The notes: generated by a model from the letters alone, not told the origin. DNA of 64,000 nucleotides from Cohnella silvisoli (GCF_021190915.1 NZ_JAIOAP010000005.1:310001-374000); one strand, 5' to 3'; counted from the stretch's first letter, positions 24,929 to 34,470 are shown. Made by a program: numbers and translations.

Positions 24929-25711
24929 ACTCCCCGCGTACAGCTTCACGCGGGTAAACCCCGCTTCCCGCAACGCCAACACGTTGGGCGTTGCCGTAAC
25001 CCCCGAGCCGCAGTATACGATGATCTCATCGTCCTGCGACAAGTCCGCGAACCGCTCGCGCTGCTCGTTCGCGTCTTTCCACGTGCCGTCGGCCCTCCGG
25101 CCCTCGGCCCAGAACAAGTTCCTCGCGCCCGGAATATGTCCGGCCACCGAATCAATTGGCTCCACCTCACCGCGGTAGCGCGGGCCGTCGCGTGAATCCA
25201 CCAACACGACGCCCGGCTTCCCGAGCTTCGCCTTTACTTCCTCCATATCCGCGAGCATCTCCCGACGCGGATGCGGAACGAACGTCTTCGGAAAAATGAC
25301 CTTCCGCTCCGAAGACACAGGCAAACCCGCCTTCTGCCATGCGGAGAATCCTTCCTCCATCACGTAAACCGCTTCATGTCCTAAATAGCTCAGCATCCAC
25401 CACAATCTTGAAGCCATGGCTCCGCCTTGGTCGTCATAGGCCACAATCCTAAACTCAGTTCCGATGCCCGCTTCGCCAAGCCGTTTCGCAAGCTTAGCCA
25501 CATCCGGCAACGGATGCCGCCCTCCGTGCTTGCCGACAGGCGCGGACAGGTCGTGTTCCAAGTCTAAATACACAGCACCCGGGATATGAGCTTCTTCATA
25601 AGCATTACGCCCATCGTCCGGCTTTCCTAGTTGGAACCTGCAATCCACGATAAGCAAGTCCGGTTCATATAGACGGGCTAGCAACCATTTTACGGGGACA
25701 ATATGCTGCAT
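24872..25711 (-). CDS. sseA: 3-mercaptopyruvate/thiosulfate sulfurtransferase, integration target of the islands
   Basis: 279 residues, two rhodanese domains. The N-terminal inactive one contains IVDCRFQLG and AHIPGAVYLDLEHDLS. The C-terminal catalytic one contains VVLVDSRDGPRYRGE, AGHIPGARNL and the active loop CGSGVT with Cys234. CGSGVT favours mercaptopyruvate over thiosulfate (CRxGxR). It transfers sulfane sulfur to cyanide or thiols in the cytoplasm. Residues 261-274 (SWSDWISYEENPVA) are encoded by the core that is repeated at four further sites to the left. Each copy carries a different C-terminus and stop codon, so successive elements probably rewrote the last residues without destroying the enzyme. 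Confidence 0.93.
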   Translation of the reverse strand: MQHIVPVKWLLARLYEPDLLIVDCRFQLGKPDDGRNAYEEAHIPGAVYLDLEHDLSAPVGKHGGRHPLPDVAKLAKRLGEAGIGTEFRIVAYDDQGGAMASRLWWMLSYLGHEAVYVMEEGFSAWQKAGLPVSSERKVIFPKTFVPHPRREMLADMEEVKAKLGKPGVVLVDSRDGPRYRGEVEPIDSVAGHIPGARNLFWAEGRRADGTWKDANEQRERFADLSQDDEIIVYCGSGVTATPNVLALREAGFTRVKLYAGSWSDWISYEENPVAVGDEE

Positions 25712-25750
25712 AATTGGGTAACCACCTTTACTAAAATTATTTCCCTGAAA

Positions 25751-26941
25751 TTATACAGAGGCCTCCGCAGCCCGCTGCACCGGCTTAGCCGCCAGCAGAG
25801 CCCAGATGATAATCCCAAGCATGCCTACCGCAATGGCGGCAAACAACCAACGAGTCGCATCCGTACCGTTTTCGTCCAGAAACCAGCCCGTCAATCTTGG
25901 CATTAACGCCCCGCCAATTCCTCCGAAAGCCATTAATAAGCTCGTCGTTCGCTCCGTCATGCCAGGGGCCATCCGGTTGGTGAATACGAGCGCAATGGCA
26001 AACATCCCCGACATTGCAAGCCCCGCGCAGAAAGTCAGTACGAATGTTGCCCATACGCTTTCCAGTCCACCCATTAGAATGAACAACACAGCCGCAGCGA
26101 TACAGGTAACCAGCAAATAAGTACCTCCGCCCCAGCGGTCTGCCGCCTGACCGGATACGATTCTCCCAAGCACGATAGCTCCCCAGAAAATACTAAGCGA
26201 CAAAGAAGCGGTTGAATCCGAAAGACCGTTATTAATGACAAGCAATGATGGCAAATAATGCGTGAAACTCATCTCTAATCCGACGTAAAAAGCGAAAAAC
26301 AACGAACAAGCCGCAAGAACGATCCTAACCCGCCAACGGTTGTTCGTATTCGGAGATAATCTGGCAGCCTCATCTGCCGCATGCCCGCCCGGGCGGTCTA
26401 ATATTTTCGGCCACATTAGGGTCCACATAACCAGCGTAATCGCCGCAATCACTCCAACGACTATAAAAGCTGCTACCCAGTGCCCGCTGGAAATTAACGC
26501 CGAGCCCGCGAACGGCATGAGCAACGCCCCAACCCCGAAGAACACTTCAACCCTGGTCATCGCAACGTTGGCATTCCCTACCGCGGATCCAATAATGAAA
26601 GAACCGACGACCGCTTCCGTCGTGCCGAAGCCAAAACCGGCAAAAGGCCCTACGGCAAGCATAACTTCCCATCCTGGCTGGAAGGAATAAATCGTTTGCG
26701 TAATGACCATTAGGGCAAGCACGGACAGCAATAACATCTTTTTCCCTATTCGCCCGATGAGCCAAGGCGCCAGCATGATGCCGACCATCCCGCCCAGAAA
26801 TTGGTTCATGACCAACTGACCGCCATCGCCGTACTGTACGCCATATGCGTCAACCATCGGTTCCATGATCGTACCGACGACCAATTGCCCAAGCCCGACT
26901 GCTAAATATGCTACACAACCCAAGAAGACTAGCCGAGCCAT
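25751..26941 (-). CDS. MFS transporter
   Basis: About 396 residues from the ATG at 26941 (AGGGGATAGGAATA directly upstream); a longer in-frame start at 26965 lacks this site. Twelve membrane helices are visible, with the MFS loop 2-3 motif as GGMVGIMLAPWLIGRIGKK and its echo in the second half as GRIVSGQAADRWGGG. It resembles the sugar/FucP-like or YfkF-like group of small Firmicute exporters, but the substrate cannot be read. It ends 39 bases before the sulfurtransferase start on the same strand, so the two may be co-transcribed. Confidence 0.88.
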   Translation of the reverse strand: MARLVFLGCVAYLAVGLGQLVVGTIMEPMVDAYGVQYGDGGQLVMNQFLGGMVGIMLAPWLIGRIGKKMLLLSVLALMVITQTIYSFQPGWEVMLAVGPFAGFGFGTTEAVVGSFIIGSAVGNANVAMTRVEVFFGVGALLMPFAGSALISSGHWVAAFIVVGVIAAITLVMWTLMWPKILDRPGGHAADEAARLSPNTNNRWRVRIVLAACSLFFAFYVGLEMSFTHYLPSLLVINNGLSDSTASLSLSIFWGAIVLGRIVSGQAADRWGGGTYLLVTCIAAAVLFILMGGLESVWATFVLTFCAGLAMSGMFAIALVFTNRMAPGMTERTTSLLMAFGGIGGALMPRLTGWFLDENGTDATRWLFAAIAVGMLGIIIWALLAAKPVQRAAEASV

Positions 26942-27008
26942 TATTCCTATCCCCTTCATGCACATGAATTTGCTACTTCCTTACTATACCATGTTGGGGA
27001 AATAGGAA

Positions 27009-27047
27009 GAAGAATGCCGAACCCCTGAAGGCTCGGCATTCTTCTTC
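27009..27047. terminator. bidirectional hairpin terminator
   Basis: GAAGAATGCCGA pairs with TCGGCATTCTTC around an 11-base loop, with pyrimidine tails on both strands. It separates the MFS gene from the DUF975 gene, both on the minus strand, and serves the DUF975 transcript. Confidence 0.75.
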
Positions 27048-27057
27048 ATTTCATTCC

Positions 27058-27690
27058 TTAAATCGTAACGCCGCCATACGGGTTAGGTGGAGGAGGAACC
27101 GATGTCGAACGATTAATGAGTCCATCATGGAAGTGCCCTAGCGCGGTGTAGAAATAAGGAGCTAACCATAAGAATCCGATGCCGAAAGTAATCGCGCACA
27201 GAAGGAACCACCCGATGAAAGTAAGCACAAGCACGAACAGTCTTCCTTTGTGCCCGACCATCAACGCCTTGCTGCGATTAATCGCTTCAAACGCCCCGAT
27301 TCCCGGATTGTCTCTTAGTATGTAATACGCTTGGGAATAACGGAAAGCCGCAATGATTCCTGGTATGACTAACAACAGCGTCCACAAGATGGTGAAGATA
27401 GCTATTAGCAAACTCAGGATGAATGTTTGTACGAATTTTTCGAAGCCGCTAAAGAGAGTTTCCGTCGAAGGGTTCTCGCCGCGTGATAGCATCAAATAGT
27501 ACGATAGAAGTCCGTAAGTCAAAGCGCCCGATACCAGAAAGCTCGCAAGCCAACCAATAAACGGAATGAGTGAGAAGCTTCCAAGTGCGAGTGTAATAAC
27601 ATAATACAGTAAGAAATGCAGTACCGCGGGCGTCCAGTTACCCGATAGGCTTGCTCTTGCTTTCGCGCGAATCTCAGCACTTGTAAGCAC
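27058..27690 (-). CDS. DUF975 family membrane protein
   Basis: About 210 residues. The GTG at 27690 (MLTSAEIRAKARASLSGNW when started there) has AAAGGTGG nine bases upstream and matches the usual DUF975 N-terminus; a TTG at 27732 would add 14 poor residues. Five to six membrane helices, with the family pattern LLVIPGIIAAFRYSQAYYIL and ALMVGHKGRLFVL, and a proline-rich tail. Proteins of this family are of unknown function and occur singly in many Firmicutes. Confidence 0.88.
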   Translation of the reverse strand: MLTSAEIRAKARASLSGNWTPAVLHFLLYYVITLALGSFSLIPFIGWLASFLVSGALTYGLLSYYLMLSRGENPSTETLFSGFEKFVQTFILSLLIAIFTILWTLLLVIPGIIAAFRYSQAYYILRDNPGIGAFEAINRSKALMVGHKGRLFVLVLTFIGWFLLCAITFGIGFLWLAPYFYTALGHFHDGLINRSTSVPPPPNPYGGVTI

Positions 27691-27901
27691 TTGTTTAATT
27701 CCACCTTTGTAAGTAGTGAACAGCAAATACAATACATGAATACAGAGTCATTTTACCTAAAAAGTCTATTTCTTACAATAAACAATTCGACATAATCTGC
27801 AAAATTTACTGCATGCCTTCCCTACGCAATGATATCGCCATATCTCCCCATCCATTATAATAGGAACAGTTAAGATTTATGTACGGAGAGGATCGGTTGT
27901 C

Positions 27902-28398
27902 ATAAAAAAGAAACCCCTTTTGATATTGGATGCCTTGACTGAGGGAGATGGGCGAGAAATCTGCGAATGGCGCTACCCCGCGCCTTACGATCTGTATCGG
28001 TGGCCTTCATGGGAGACGATGGTCAAACAGGGCCGAGAGTTCGGCGATCCCCAAATCCGTCAGGTCCAATATTTAGCCGTTCGAACCAAACGGGAGTTTG
28101 AATTAGAGCAACTCGTCGGGTATGTACAGTTTTTTCAGATGGACCGCACGCTGCGGATCGGGATGGGCTTGCGCCCGGATTGCTGCGATCGGGATGGGGC
28201 GCCGCTCTGACGGGATTAGCCGTTCGTGAGGCTGCCCGCAGATTGCCCGGTGCCGAGATTGATCTTGAGGTAGAGAAATGGAACAAACGCGCCATACGGG
28301 TGTACGAGAAAGCTGGGTTTGTCATTACGGACGAATATGAGCGCAGAGCTTCGCACGGAACCGTCAGCGTGTTCTGCATGGTGTGGCATAACCAGTGA
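27902..28398 (+). pseudogene. GNAT acetyltransferase, degenerate
   Basis: Two frames together make one GNAT protein of about 165 residues. The first part (to about 28190) has ICEWRYPAPYDLYRWPSWE and VGYVQFFQMDRTLRIGMGLR. The second part (frame of 28180-28398) has the acetyl-CoA end WNKRAIRVYEKAGFVITDEY. A one-base insertion near 28185 breaks the frame inside motif A (the Q/RxxGxG/A region, here SGWGAAL). The codon after the ribosome site GGAGAGG is ATA at 27902 where ATG would be expected, so both the start and the frame appear damaged. Confidence 0.75.
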
Positions 28399-28500
28399 AC
28401 GCCTTTCATACAACTATAGTAAACAACTAAGAATTAGCTGCACTGTTAGGCAGTTTTACCAGAAAAGGGTGTGCAACCCCAATAAGGAGGCTGTTTCTGA

Positions 28501-28704
28501 ATGAAGGCGCTAAACGTCATTAGCCTAATTCTCATTATCCTCGGTGGTTTGAACTGGCTCTCGGTCGGCTTGTTCGAGTACGACGTCGTCAGTGAAATCT
28601 TCGGGGCGGCGGACGATGTCGGTTCGCGAATCGTGTACACGATCGTTGGCCTCGCCGCGCTCTACGCACTTGCGCTTTTCCCCAAAGTATCAAGAGACGA
28701 TTAA
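28501..28704 (+). CDS. DUF378 family small membrane protein
   Basis: 67 residues with AAGGAGG ten bases before the ATG. Two membrane helices with the DUF378 signature LIILGGLNWLSVGLF and SRIVYTIVGLAALYAL. The family is widespread in Firmicutes and has no assigned function. It stands alone and is followed by a strong terminator. Confidence 0.9.
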   Translation: MKALNVISLILIILGGLNWLSVGLFEYDVVSEIFGAADDVGSRIVYTIVGLAALYALALFPKVSRDD

Positions 28705-28720
28705 AACGATGACTCGATGA

Positions 28721-28779
28721 CTGCTAGACCCTCCCGGGCGATATGCTCGCTTCCGGGAGGGTCTAGCAGTCTTTTTTTC
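28721..28779 (+). terminator. strong rho-independent terminator
   Basis: A 17-bp perfect stem (CTGCTAGACCCTCCCGG and complement) with a 15-base loop, followed by TCTTTTTTTCT. Confidence 0.92.
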
Positions 28780-28891
28780 TTTTTCACGATTGCTTAAGCT
28801 TTCGATTAACTTAGAGTTATTTACATAAGTTTAGTTGCGGGAAGTTTGTCCAATACTGGATCATAACACCGTTGCGAGAGAAGGAGCATTC

Positions 28892-30430
28892 ATGGATAAC
28901 CCTAATACGTCCTTCCAAACGTTATTCGATAACCTTGAACAAAATCTTCGGCAGATCAAGCAAACACTTGGAAACAGCGGCGACATCGTGATTAGGACTA
29001 TCCCGTTAAGCCGGCATGGAAAGCGGATGATCACGCTTATCTACATCGACGGGATGGCAGATAAAAAATTAGTTAACGATTTCATCGTGGAATCGCTGAT
29101 GTCAAATTCCAATTCCGCCGAAGACAAAGATGATCTCGATAAAAACGGCTTCGAGGATGATGTGCAAAGCCTTAAGAACAGCGTTCTTGCATTGGGCAGC
29201 ATAAATGATCTGACCGATTTTGAAGCGGTGTATAACGCCGTACTTTCCGGAGATACGGTTATTCTGATCGATGGCTATACAGCGGGAATGTCCGCCGATA
29301 CCAAAGGCTGGAAGGATCGCGGCGTTACGGAGCCGGCTTCGGAAAATGTCGTGCGCGGGCCGCGGGAAGGCTTCTCGGAATCGATCGGCATCAATATTGC
29401 TTTGATCCGCCGCAAGATTAAAAGTCCGGATTTACGAATGGATAAGAAACAAATCGGCCGAGTGACCCGCACGGAAATCGGCATTATGTATGTCAAGAGC
29501 ATCGCGAACGACAAGATTGTTAAAGAAGTGCATGCCCGGTTGGACCGCATCGATATCGACGGAATTCTGGAAAGCGGGTATATCGAGGAATTGATACAGG
29601 ATTCAAACTTCACTCCTTTTCCTACCGTCTTCAACACCGAGCGGCCGGATGTGGTTGCCGCCGAGCTTCTGGAAGGCAAAGTCGCCATACTTGTAGACGG
29701 AACCCCGTATACGCTTATCGTCCCCGCGCCGTTCATTTCTTTCCTCCATGCTGCGGAAGATTATTATCAGCGCGCGGACATCAGCAGCTTCATCCGGATT
29801 CTTCGTTTCATGGGGATTTTTATCTCTCTGTTGGGTCCGTCGCTTTATATCGCCATAACCAACTTTCATCAGGAATTGTTGCCGACTCAGCTGCTGATCG
29901 GACTAGCGGCGCAGCGTGAAGATATACCTTTCCCCGCCTTCATCGAGGCGTTCATCATGGAAGCAACCTTTGAAATTTTGCGCGAAGCGGGAGTTCGTAT
30001 GCCAAAGTACATCGGTGCGGCTGTCTCCATTGTCGGCACGCTGGTTATCGGGTCAGCCGCCGTCGAAGCCGGAGTCGTTTCCGCGGTTATGGTAATCGTC
30101 GTATCGCTTACTGCGATTTCCAGCTTCGTTATTCCCGCCTATAATGTAGCCATCGCGTTTCGCATGCTTAGATTCCCCATGATGGGATTAGCCGCTTCCT
30201 TTGGATTATTCGGAATTATGTTTGGGATTATCCTCCTTATCCTGCATTTGTGCAGCCTGCGTACGTTCGGGGTACCGTATATGTCACCGTTTGCCCCTCT
30301 TACCCCTGCCGATCAGAAGGATACGTTGGTTCGATTTCCCCATTGGTTAATGCGAACACGTCCCCGACTCGCGAATCAGAAAAATGTGAACCGTTTGAAT
30401 CCCGCGCCTTCCCGGAAATCCAGGGAGTAA
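28892..30430 (+). CDS. spore germination protein, GerA (A subunit) family
   Basis: About 512 residues from the ATG at 28892 (AAGGAGC upstream; the longer TTG reading from 28835 lacks a ribosome site). The soluble N-terminal region (residues ~30-235) contains DTVILIDGYTAGMSADTKGW and the ESPxxEx-like segment RGPREGFSESIGINIALIRR, typical of GerAA/GerKA. Four to six C-terminal membrane helices follow (LGPSLYIAITNFHQELLPTQ, VVSLTAISSFVIPAYNVAIA). It is the first gene of an A-C-small-B operon. With the B permease it forms the inner-membrane germinant receptor that starts spore germination. Confidence 0.93.
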   Translation: MDNPNTSFQTLFDNLEQNLRQIKQTLGNSGDIVIRTIPLSRHGKRMITLIYIDGMADKKLVNDFIVESLMSNSNSAEDKDDLDKNGFEDDVQSLKNSVLALGSINDLTDFEAVYNAVLSGDTVILIDGYTAGMSADTKGWKDRGVTEPASENVVRGPREGFSESIGINIALIRRKIKSPDLRMDKKQIGRVTRTEIGIMYVKSIANDKIVKEVHARLDRIDIDGILESGYIEELIQDSNFTPFPTVFNTERPDVVAAELLEGKVAILVDGTPYTLIVPAPFISFLHAAEDYYQRADISSFIRILRFMGIFISLLGPSLYIAITNFHQELLPTQLLIGLAAQREDIPFPAFIEAFIMEATFEILREAGVRMPKYIGAAVSIVGTLVIGSAAVEAGVVSAVMVIVVSLTAISSFVIPAYNVAIAFRMLRFPMMGLAASFGLFGIMFGIILLILHLCSLRTFGVPYMSPFAPLTPADQKDTLVRFPHWLMRTRPRLANQKNVNRLNPAPSRKSRE

Positions 30431-30460
30431 ACTCGTGACATTCCTATGGAGGGGCGAATC

Positions 30461-31669
30461 TTGAATAGACGGTATTTTATTTACATGTTCATAAGCTTGG
30501 TATGGGTTTCTTTTCTGACCGGCTGCTGGAACCGCAAAGAGATGAACGAACTTGCGATCGTACTTGCGGCGGGCATCGACAAAGTGGATGATCGTTACCG
30601 GTTTTCCGCGCAAGTCGTTGATCCCGGGCAAGTGAGCTCCAGAAAAGGGGGAGGGGGAGGACGCGCTCCCGCAACATTATATACGGAAGAGGCTGATACC
30701 ATATTTGAAGCGGTTCGGAAAATAACCCGAATCAGCCCGCGCAAACTTTATTTTTCCCACCTCCGCATATTCGTCATCGATGAGTCGCTCGCCAAAGAAG
30801 GAATGGCGGAAGTTTTGGATTTTCTGAACAGAGATCATGAGATTCGATCCGATTTCTACATTGTAGTGTCGAAAGGGGTAAAAGCGGAAGATACGCTGAA
30901 AATTTTGACAGCCGTGGAGACGATCCCTGCCAATCAATTGTTCTCGTCCCTTGATGCATCGGAGAGAAACTGGTCGCCAAGCATGACGGTAACCATAGAT
31001 AGTTTGATCGACGATTTGATCAGCGATGGCAAGAACCCCGTCTTGACCGGACTTCGAGTCGTTGGAGAACTGGAAACGGGAAAGTCGAAGAGAAATGTCG
31101 AAAACATCGATCCTCCCGGCCGCCTGAGATACTCGGGGCTTGCGGTTTTCAAAAAAGACCGGTTAATCGGCTGGTTAAATGAAGATGAAAGCAGAGGATA
31201 CAACTTTATAATGGACAACGTGAAGAGCTCGGTAGGCAACGTTACTTGCCCTGGCGAGGGAAAAGTGATCGGGGAAGTCATTCGTGCCAACACCGTAGTG
31301 AAAGGAATGGTCTACAGGGGGCGGCCTCAAGTCAATATCAACGTGCGGATCGAGGGGAACGTGGGTGAGGTCGAATGCGCCACACTTGATCTGACAAAGA
31401 AGGACACGATTAGGGAACTGGAAAAGAAAATGGGCAAGAAGATTGGCAAGTCAATGGAATCGGTCATCGAAAAAGCACAGAATTCGTACAAGTCCGATAT
31501 CTTCGGATTCGGTAAAGCCATACGGAGGTCTAACCCAAAAGCTTGGAAAACCTTAAAAAAGGGTTGGGACGAAGAGTATTTTACCGATTTAAGGGTGACG
31601 ATCAACGTTGATTACAAAATTCGCGGTACCGGAACGATGGGCAAATCGTTTCTCAATGAAATGAAATGA
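30461..31669 (+). CDS. spore germination lipoprotein, GerC (C subunit) family
   Basis: About 403 residues. The start is most likely the TTG at 30461: the ATG at 30446 lies in ATGGAGGGG, which is the ribosome site. A lipobox SFLTGC gives a lipid-modified Cys near residue 22, followed by the family signature WNRKEMNELAIVLAAGIDKV. The C-terminal domain contains GMVYRGRPQVNINVRIEGNV and ends WDEEYFTDLRVTINVDYKIR. The protein sits on the outer face of the spore inner membrane as the third receptor subunit. Confidence 0.93.
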   Translation: MNRRYFIYMFISLVWVSFLTGCWNRKEMNELAIVLAAGIDKVDDRYRFSAQVVDPGQVSSRKGGGGGRAPATLYTEEADTIFEAVRKITRISPRKLYFSHLRIFVIDESLAKEGMAEVLDFLNRDHEIRSDFYIVVSKGVKAEDTLKILTAVETIPANQLFSSLDASERNWSPSMTVTIDSLIDDLISDGKNPVLTGLRVVGELETGKSKRNVENIDPPGRLRYSGLAVFKKDRLIGWLNEDESRGYNFIMDNVKSSVGNVTCPGEGKVIGEVIRANTVVKGMVYRGRPQVNINVRIEGNVGEVECATLDLTKKDTIRELEKKMGKKIGKSMESVIEKAQNSYKSDIFGFGKAIRRSNPKAWKTLKKGWDEEYFTDLRVTINVDYKIRGTGTMGKSFLNEMK

Positions 31670-31683
31670 AGGAGCGGAGCGCC

Positions 31684-31923
31684 ATGTTGAGAATTGCGGG
31701 AATACTGGCGGTTGCTGGCTTCATCGTCGCATTAGAAATTCCCGGTCTTATGAAGAAAAAGCAGAAGAGGGAACTGTGGGCGTTCTCCATTCTGCTCATG
31801 CTAGGCGTCGGATTCGGTATGATCAGTATACTGTTAAATAACGTTCCCAGTCCGTTATCCGGCATAACATTCGTATTTAAACCGCTCAGCGATATTCTAT
31901 CGGGCATTGGATTAATAAAGTGA
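31684..31923 (+). CDS. small two-helix membrane protein of the germination operon
   Basis: 79 residues; the ATG at 31684 has GGAGCGGAG before it, and the ATG at 31666 is part of that region. Two membrane helices flank the basic segment GLMKKKQKRELW. It sits between the GerC and GerB genes with gaps of 14 and 16 bases. Small extra membrane genes occur in some Bacillales ger operons (D subunit) and modulate germination; equivalence is inferred from position, topology and size. Confidence 0.75.
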   Translation: MLRIAGILAVAGFIVALEIPGLMKKKQKRELWAFSILLMLGVGFGMISILLNNVPSPLSGITFVFKPLSDILSGIGLIK

Positions 31924-31939
31924 AGATGAGGAGATGACC

Positions 31940-33040
31940 ATGGTTGAGCAGCAGACAATATCCGCACGCCAAATGACGATCATTACGATTTTGTTTTCGA
32001 CCGGCAGCGCTATTCTGATCATTCCATCGGACATGGCTTCGATGGCCAAGCAAGATGCCTGGATTGCCGCCCTTGTAGGAATGGGGTTTGGATGTTTCAT
32101 CATATGGCTGTTCAATGCATTGGCGATTAGGTTTCCGAGGATGACCCTGGTCGAAATCGCGGAAGCCGTGCTTGGCAAATGGCTTGGAGGAGCTCTTATG
32201 CTGCTGGTCATGATATCTCTACTGATTAGCGGTTCCGGTGCCGTATTGTATTTTGTTGGAAACTTTATGGTCACCCAAATGATGCCTGAAACGCCGATAC
32301 AAGCTTTTAATATTCTTTACGCGGTCATCGTGGTCATAGGCGTGCGACTTGGTTTAGAAACGTTGGCCCGTTCCGCCGAAATCCTGTTTCCATGGTTTAT
32401 TCTGCTTCTTGTCTTATTTTTTATAGTAGTCGCTTTCAAAATCAAGCCGGAAAACATCCAGCCGATCATGGAGAACGGCATAAAGCCCCTGTGGCCGCCC
32501 GCGCTATCCTTGATTTCTATTGTGTTTCTGCCCAGTATTGTGCTATTAATGGTTACCTCTGATGTGAATCAACCCAAAGAAGCACGTAAAGCTTTATTCA
32601 AAGGCAGTTTATACGGCGGAATGATTATTACCGTTATAACCGGTATGGCCACTATGGTGTTAGGACCTGATTTAGCTGCAAGAAGCATGTATGCAAGTTA
32701 TCTGCTAGCGCAAAAAATCAGTCTCGGACATTTTTTACAGCGAATTGAAGCCATCGTAGCTGCAATATGGTTAATAGCCATCTATTTCCGAATAACGTTT
32801 TATTTCTACGCGGTTGTGCAGACCTTGGCACATATCCTCCGCCTTAAAGATTATCGGCCGCTTGTTCTGCCGTTAGGGCTCATCCTAGTCGTATTGTCCG
32901 TCGTAAATTATCCGAATGTTGCTTATATGCAAGATTGGGATAATCGGATATGGCCGGCTCTCATGTTGGCGAACGGGCTGTTCTTTCCGCTGCTGCTGTT
33001 CGTTGTGTCTTTTCTTCGGAAGAAACGGACAAACCGTTGA
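31940..33040 (+). CDS. spore germination permease, GerB (B subunit) family
   Basis: About 366 residues. The ATG at 31940 has AGGAG six bases upstream; an ATG at 31934 is directly against the site. Ten membrane helices of the amino acid-polyamine transporter fold, with the endospore family pattern ISARQMTIITILFSTGSAIL and EIAEAVLGKWLGG near the N-terminus and FPWFILLLVLFF in the middle. In known receptors this subunit binds the germinant (amino acid or sugar). The ligand cannot be read from sequence. A terminator follows at 33063. Confidence 0.92.
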   Translation: MVEQQTISARQMTIITILFSTGSAILIIPSDMASMAKQDAWIAALVGMGFGCFIIWLFNALAIRFPRMTLVEIAEAVLGKWLGGALMLLVMISLLISGSGAVLYFVGNFMVTQMMPETPIQAFNILYAVIVVIGVRLGLETLARSAEILFPWFILLLVLFFIVVAFKIKPENIQPIMENGIKPLWPPALSLISIVFLPSIVLLMVTSDVNQPKEARKALFKGSLYGGMIITVITGMATMVLGPDLAARSMYASYLLAQKISLGHFLQRIEAIVAAIWLIAIYFRITFYFYAVVQTLAHILRLKDYRPLVLPLGLILVVLSVVNYPNVAYMQDWDNRIWPALMLANGLFFPLLLFVVSFLRKKRTNR

Positions 33041-33062
33041 AGCGTAAATCCGCCTGTTAAGT

Positions 33063-33099
33063 CTCAAGACGGCACACCTGCTAGCGCGCCGTCTTGAGG
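33063..33099. terminator. terminator between the germination operon and the GH16 genes
   Basis: CTCAAGACGGC pairs with GCCGTCTTGAG around CACACCTGCTAGCGC. There is no long T-run, but the position is between convergent genes. Confidence 0.65.
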
Positions 33100-33120
33100 G
33101 ACGAGAAGAGCTTAGTTGCA

Positions 33121-34443
33121 CTACTGAACTGGAACAAACTCCCACTGCGAGCTCCAATAAGTAGAGGGAACCGAGCCGTACTGAGCATAGCCGAGTTTGT
33201 TTTCGTTATGAACATAACCCGTTGAATTCTTCAACCTTTTATAAACGGTATCTTTCACATTTTCTAATGACCATTGAGCGGTCAACCATCCCGTCTGCGC
33301 TTGCCCATACTGAACGTATCCTAAGTTATCTTCGTTGTGCATATATGAGCCAACGCCCAACTGACCTAAGTATCTGTTTTTAAGCCTGAAATGTCCGTCT
33401 CCTGTGTTCTCCATTTTCCACTGCCCGCTCCAGTAAGCGGAAGGAACCGAGCTAACCTCGACTTTCCCCGTTTGATTTTGAACGTTCAAATATTGGCCCG
33501 TCCACCTATTCTTGATCAAATAGTATTGGTCGACGGGTTGATAAGCTCTGAAATAATCAATTTCAAACTGTTTCGGATACGTATAATTGGGGTCAAAAGG
33601 CCCCCACGGAAAGCCGCTGGCATTCTCATTCTCATAAATATTGATAATATGAACCATCGAATATTGAATGGACTTATTTATTGTCCTCACTAACACGTTA
33701 TCTACATAAAATTTAAGCTGGTTTGGCGTCCACTCGAAACCATAAATATGAAATTGCTTTGCATCGCTTTGAATCGTATCGAAATAATATTCTTTCGATA
33801 CTGTCGTGTCGTCCCACGCATGTACACCATGACCGAGCAGGAAGGAGCTGGAAGCCATTTGCCCTCCCGGCGCTTCAATGATGTCGATTTCCGCACTTTT
33901 CTCCGGCGAAGTTTCATATCCTACCATCCACCAAGCCAGATGATTTCCGCTTCCGATATTCCCTTTGGCTCGAAGCTCATAATACCCGTAAAGTGATTCA
34001 AATTTTAATCCATTCTGCTGTGTTTCCAGAACCGTATTGTTGCCTTTGAAGTTGTGAAGTCCCTCCGTGCTTCCAAGAGGGCCTGCATATTCCCCGCTCA
34101 TAATGGCCGACGACTTAATTACCCCGTCGAAAGGACTCCAGTATTGCTGATCCTGATCGATTCTTAATACTAGACTGCCGTTGTTGAAATTGTATCGAGG
34201 CGCCGCTTGCGTTCTGTTGCTCCAGTGCGGCAGATAAGCGTCTACCCACTTATTGGTATCGATGCTTGAGCCGCCGAATTCATTGTTGAAATAAAGCTGG
34301 TATCCCGGTTTGGCCAGTGGATTCGGAGGGAAATCGCCGACTGCCGCATTAGCCTGTTTGGAAGGAAATGAAATTATTGTTGATAGAACAAGAACGACAG
34401 CGAAAAACCAAAGCGCGATGAACCTAATGTTTTTCATCATCAT
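33121..34443 (-). CDS. secreted GH16 glycoside hydrolase with C-terminal repeat module
   Basis: 440 residues. A signal peptide ends near ANA (residue 33). The GH16 catalytic domain spans about 45-300 with the active motif EIDIIE at 185-190 (nucleophile Glu185, Asp187, acid/base Glu190). The C-terminal ~130 residues contain three repeats of about 45 residues, each built as KNRxTGxYx, an acidic turn and a WxxQW end (YWSGQWKMEN, WLTAQWSLEN, YWSSQWEFVP), resembling a beta-trefoil carbohydrate-binding module. Substrate could be laminarin, lichenan, agar or carrageenan-like; no deciding residues were found. It is the second of two paralogous tandem genes. Confidence 0.87.
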   Translation of the reverse strand: MMMKNIRFIALWFFAVVLVLSTIISFPSKQANAAVGDFPPNPLAKPGYQLYFNNEFGGSSIDTNKWVDAYLPHWSNRTQAAPRYNFNNGSLVLRIDQDQQYWSPFDGVIKSSAIMSGEYAGPLGSTEGLHNFKGNNTVLETQQNGLKFESLYGYYELRAKGNIGSGNHLAWWMVGYETSPEKSAEIDIIEAPGGQMASSSFLLGHGVHAWDDTTVSKEYYFDTIQSDAKQFHIYGFEWTPNQLKFYVDNVLVRTINKSIQYSMVHIINIYENENASGFPWGPFDPNYTYPKQFEIDYFRAYQPVDQYYLIKNRWTGQYLNVQNQTGKVEVSSVPSAYWSGQWKMENTGDGHFRLKNRYLGQLGVGSYMHNEDNLGYVQYGQAQTGWLTAQWSLENVKDTVYKRLKNSTGYVHNENKLGYAQYGSVPSTYWSSQWEFVPVQ

Positions 34444-34470
34444 GATGAGATCAGTCCTTTCTATAAATGT

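Noticed and set aside
24605..25195. 196-residue plus-strand frame across end G
   Set aside because: It runs opposite the sulfurtransferase coding sequence and through the repeat end; no protein-like features.
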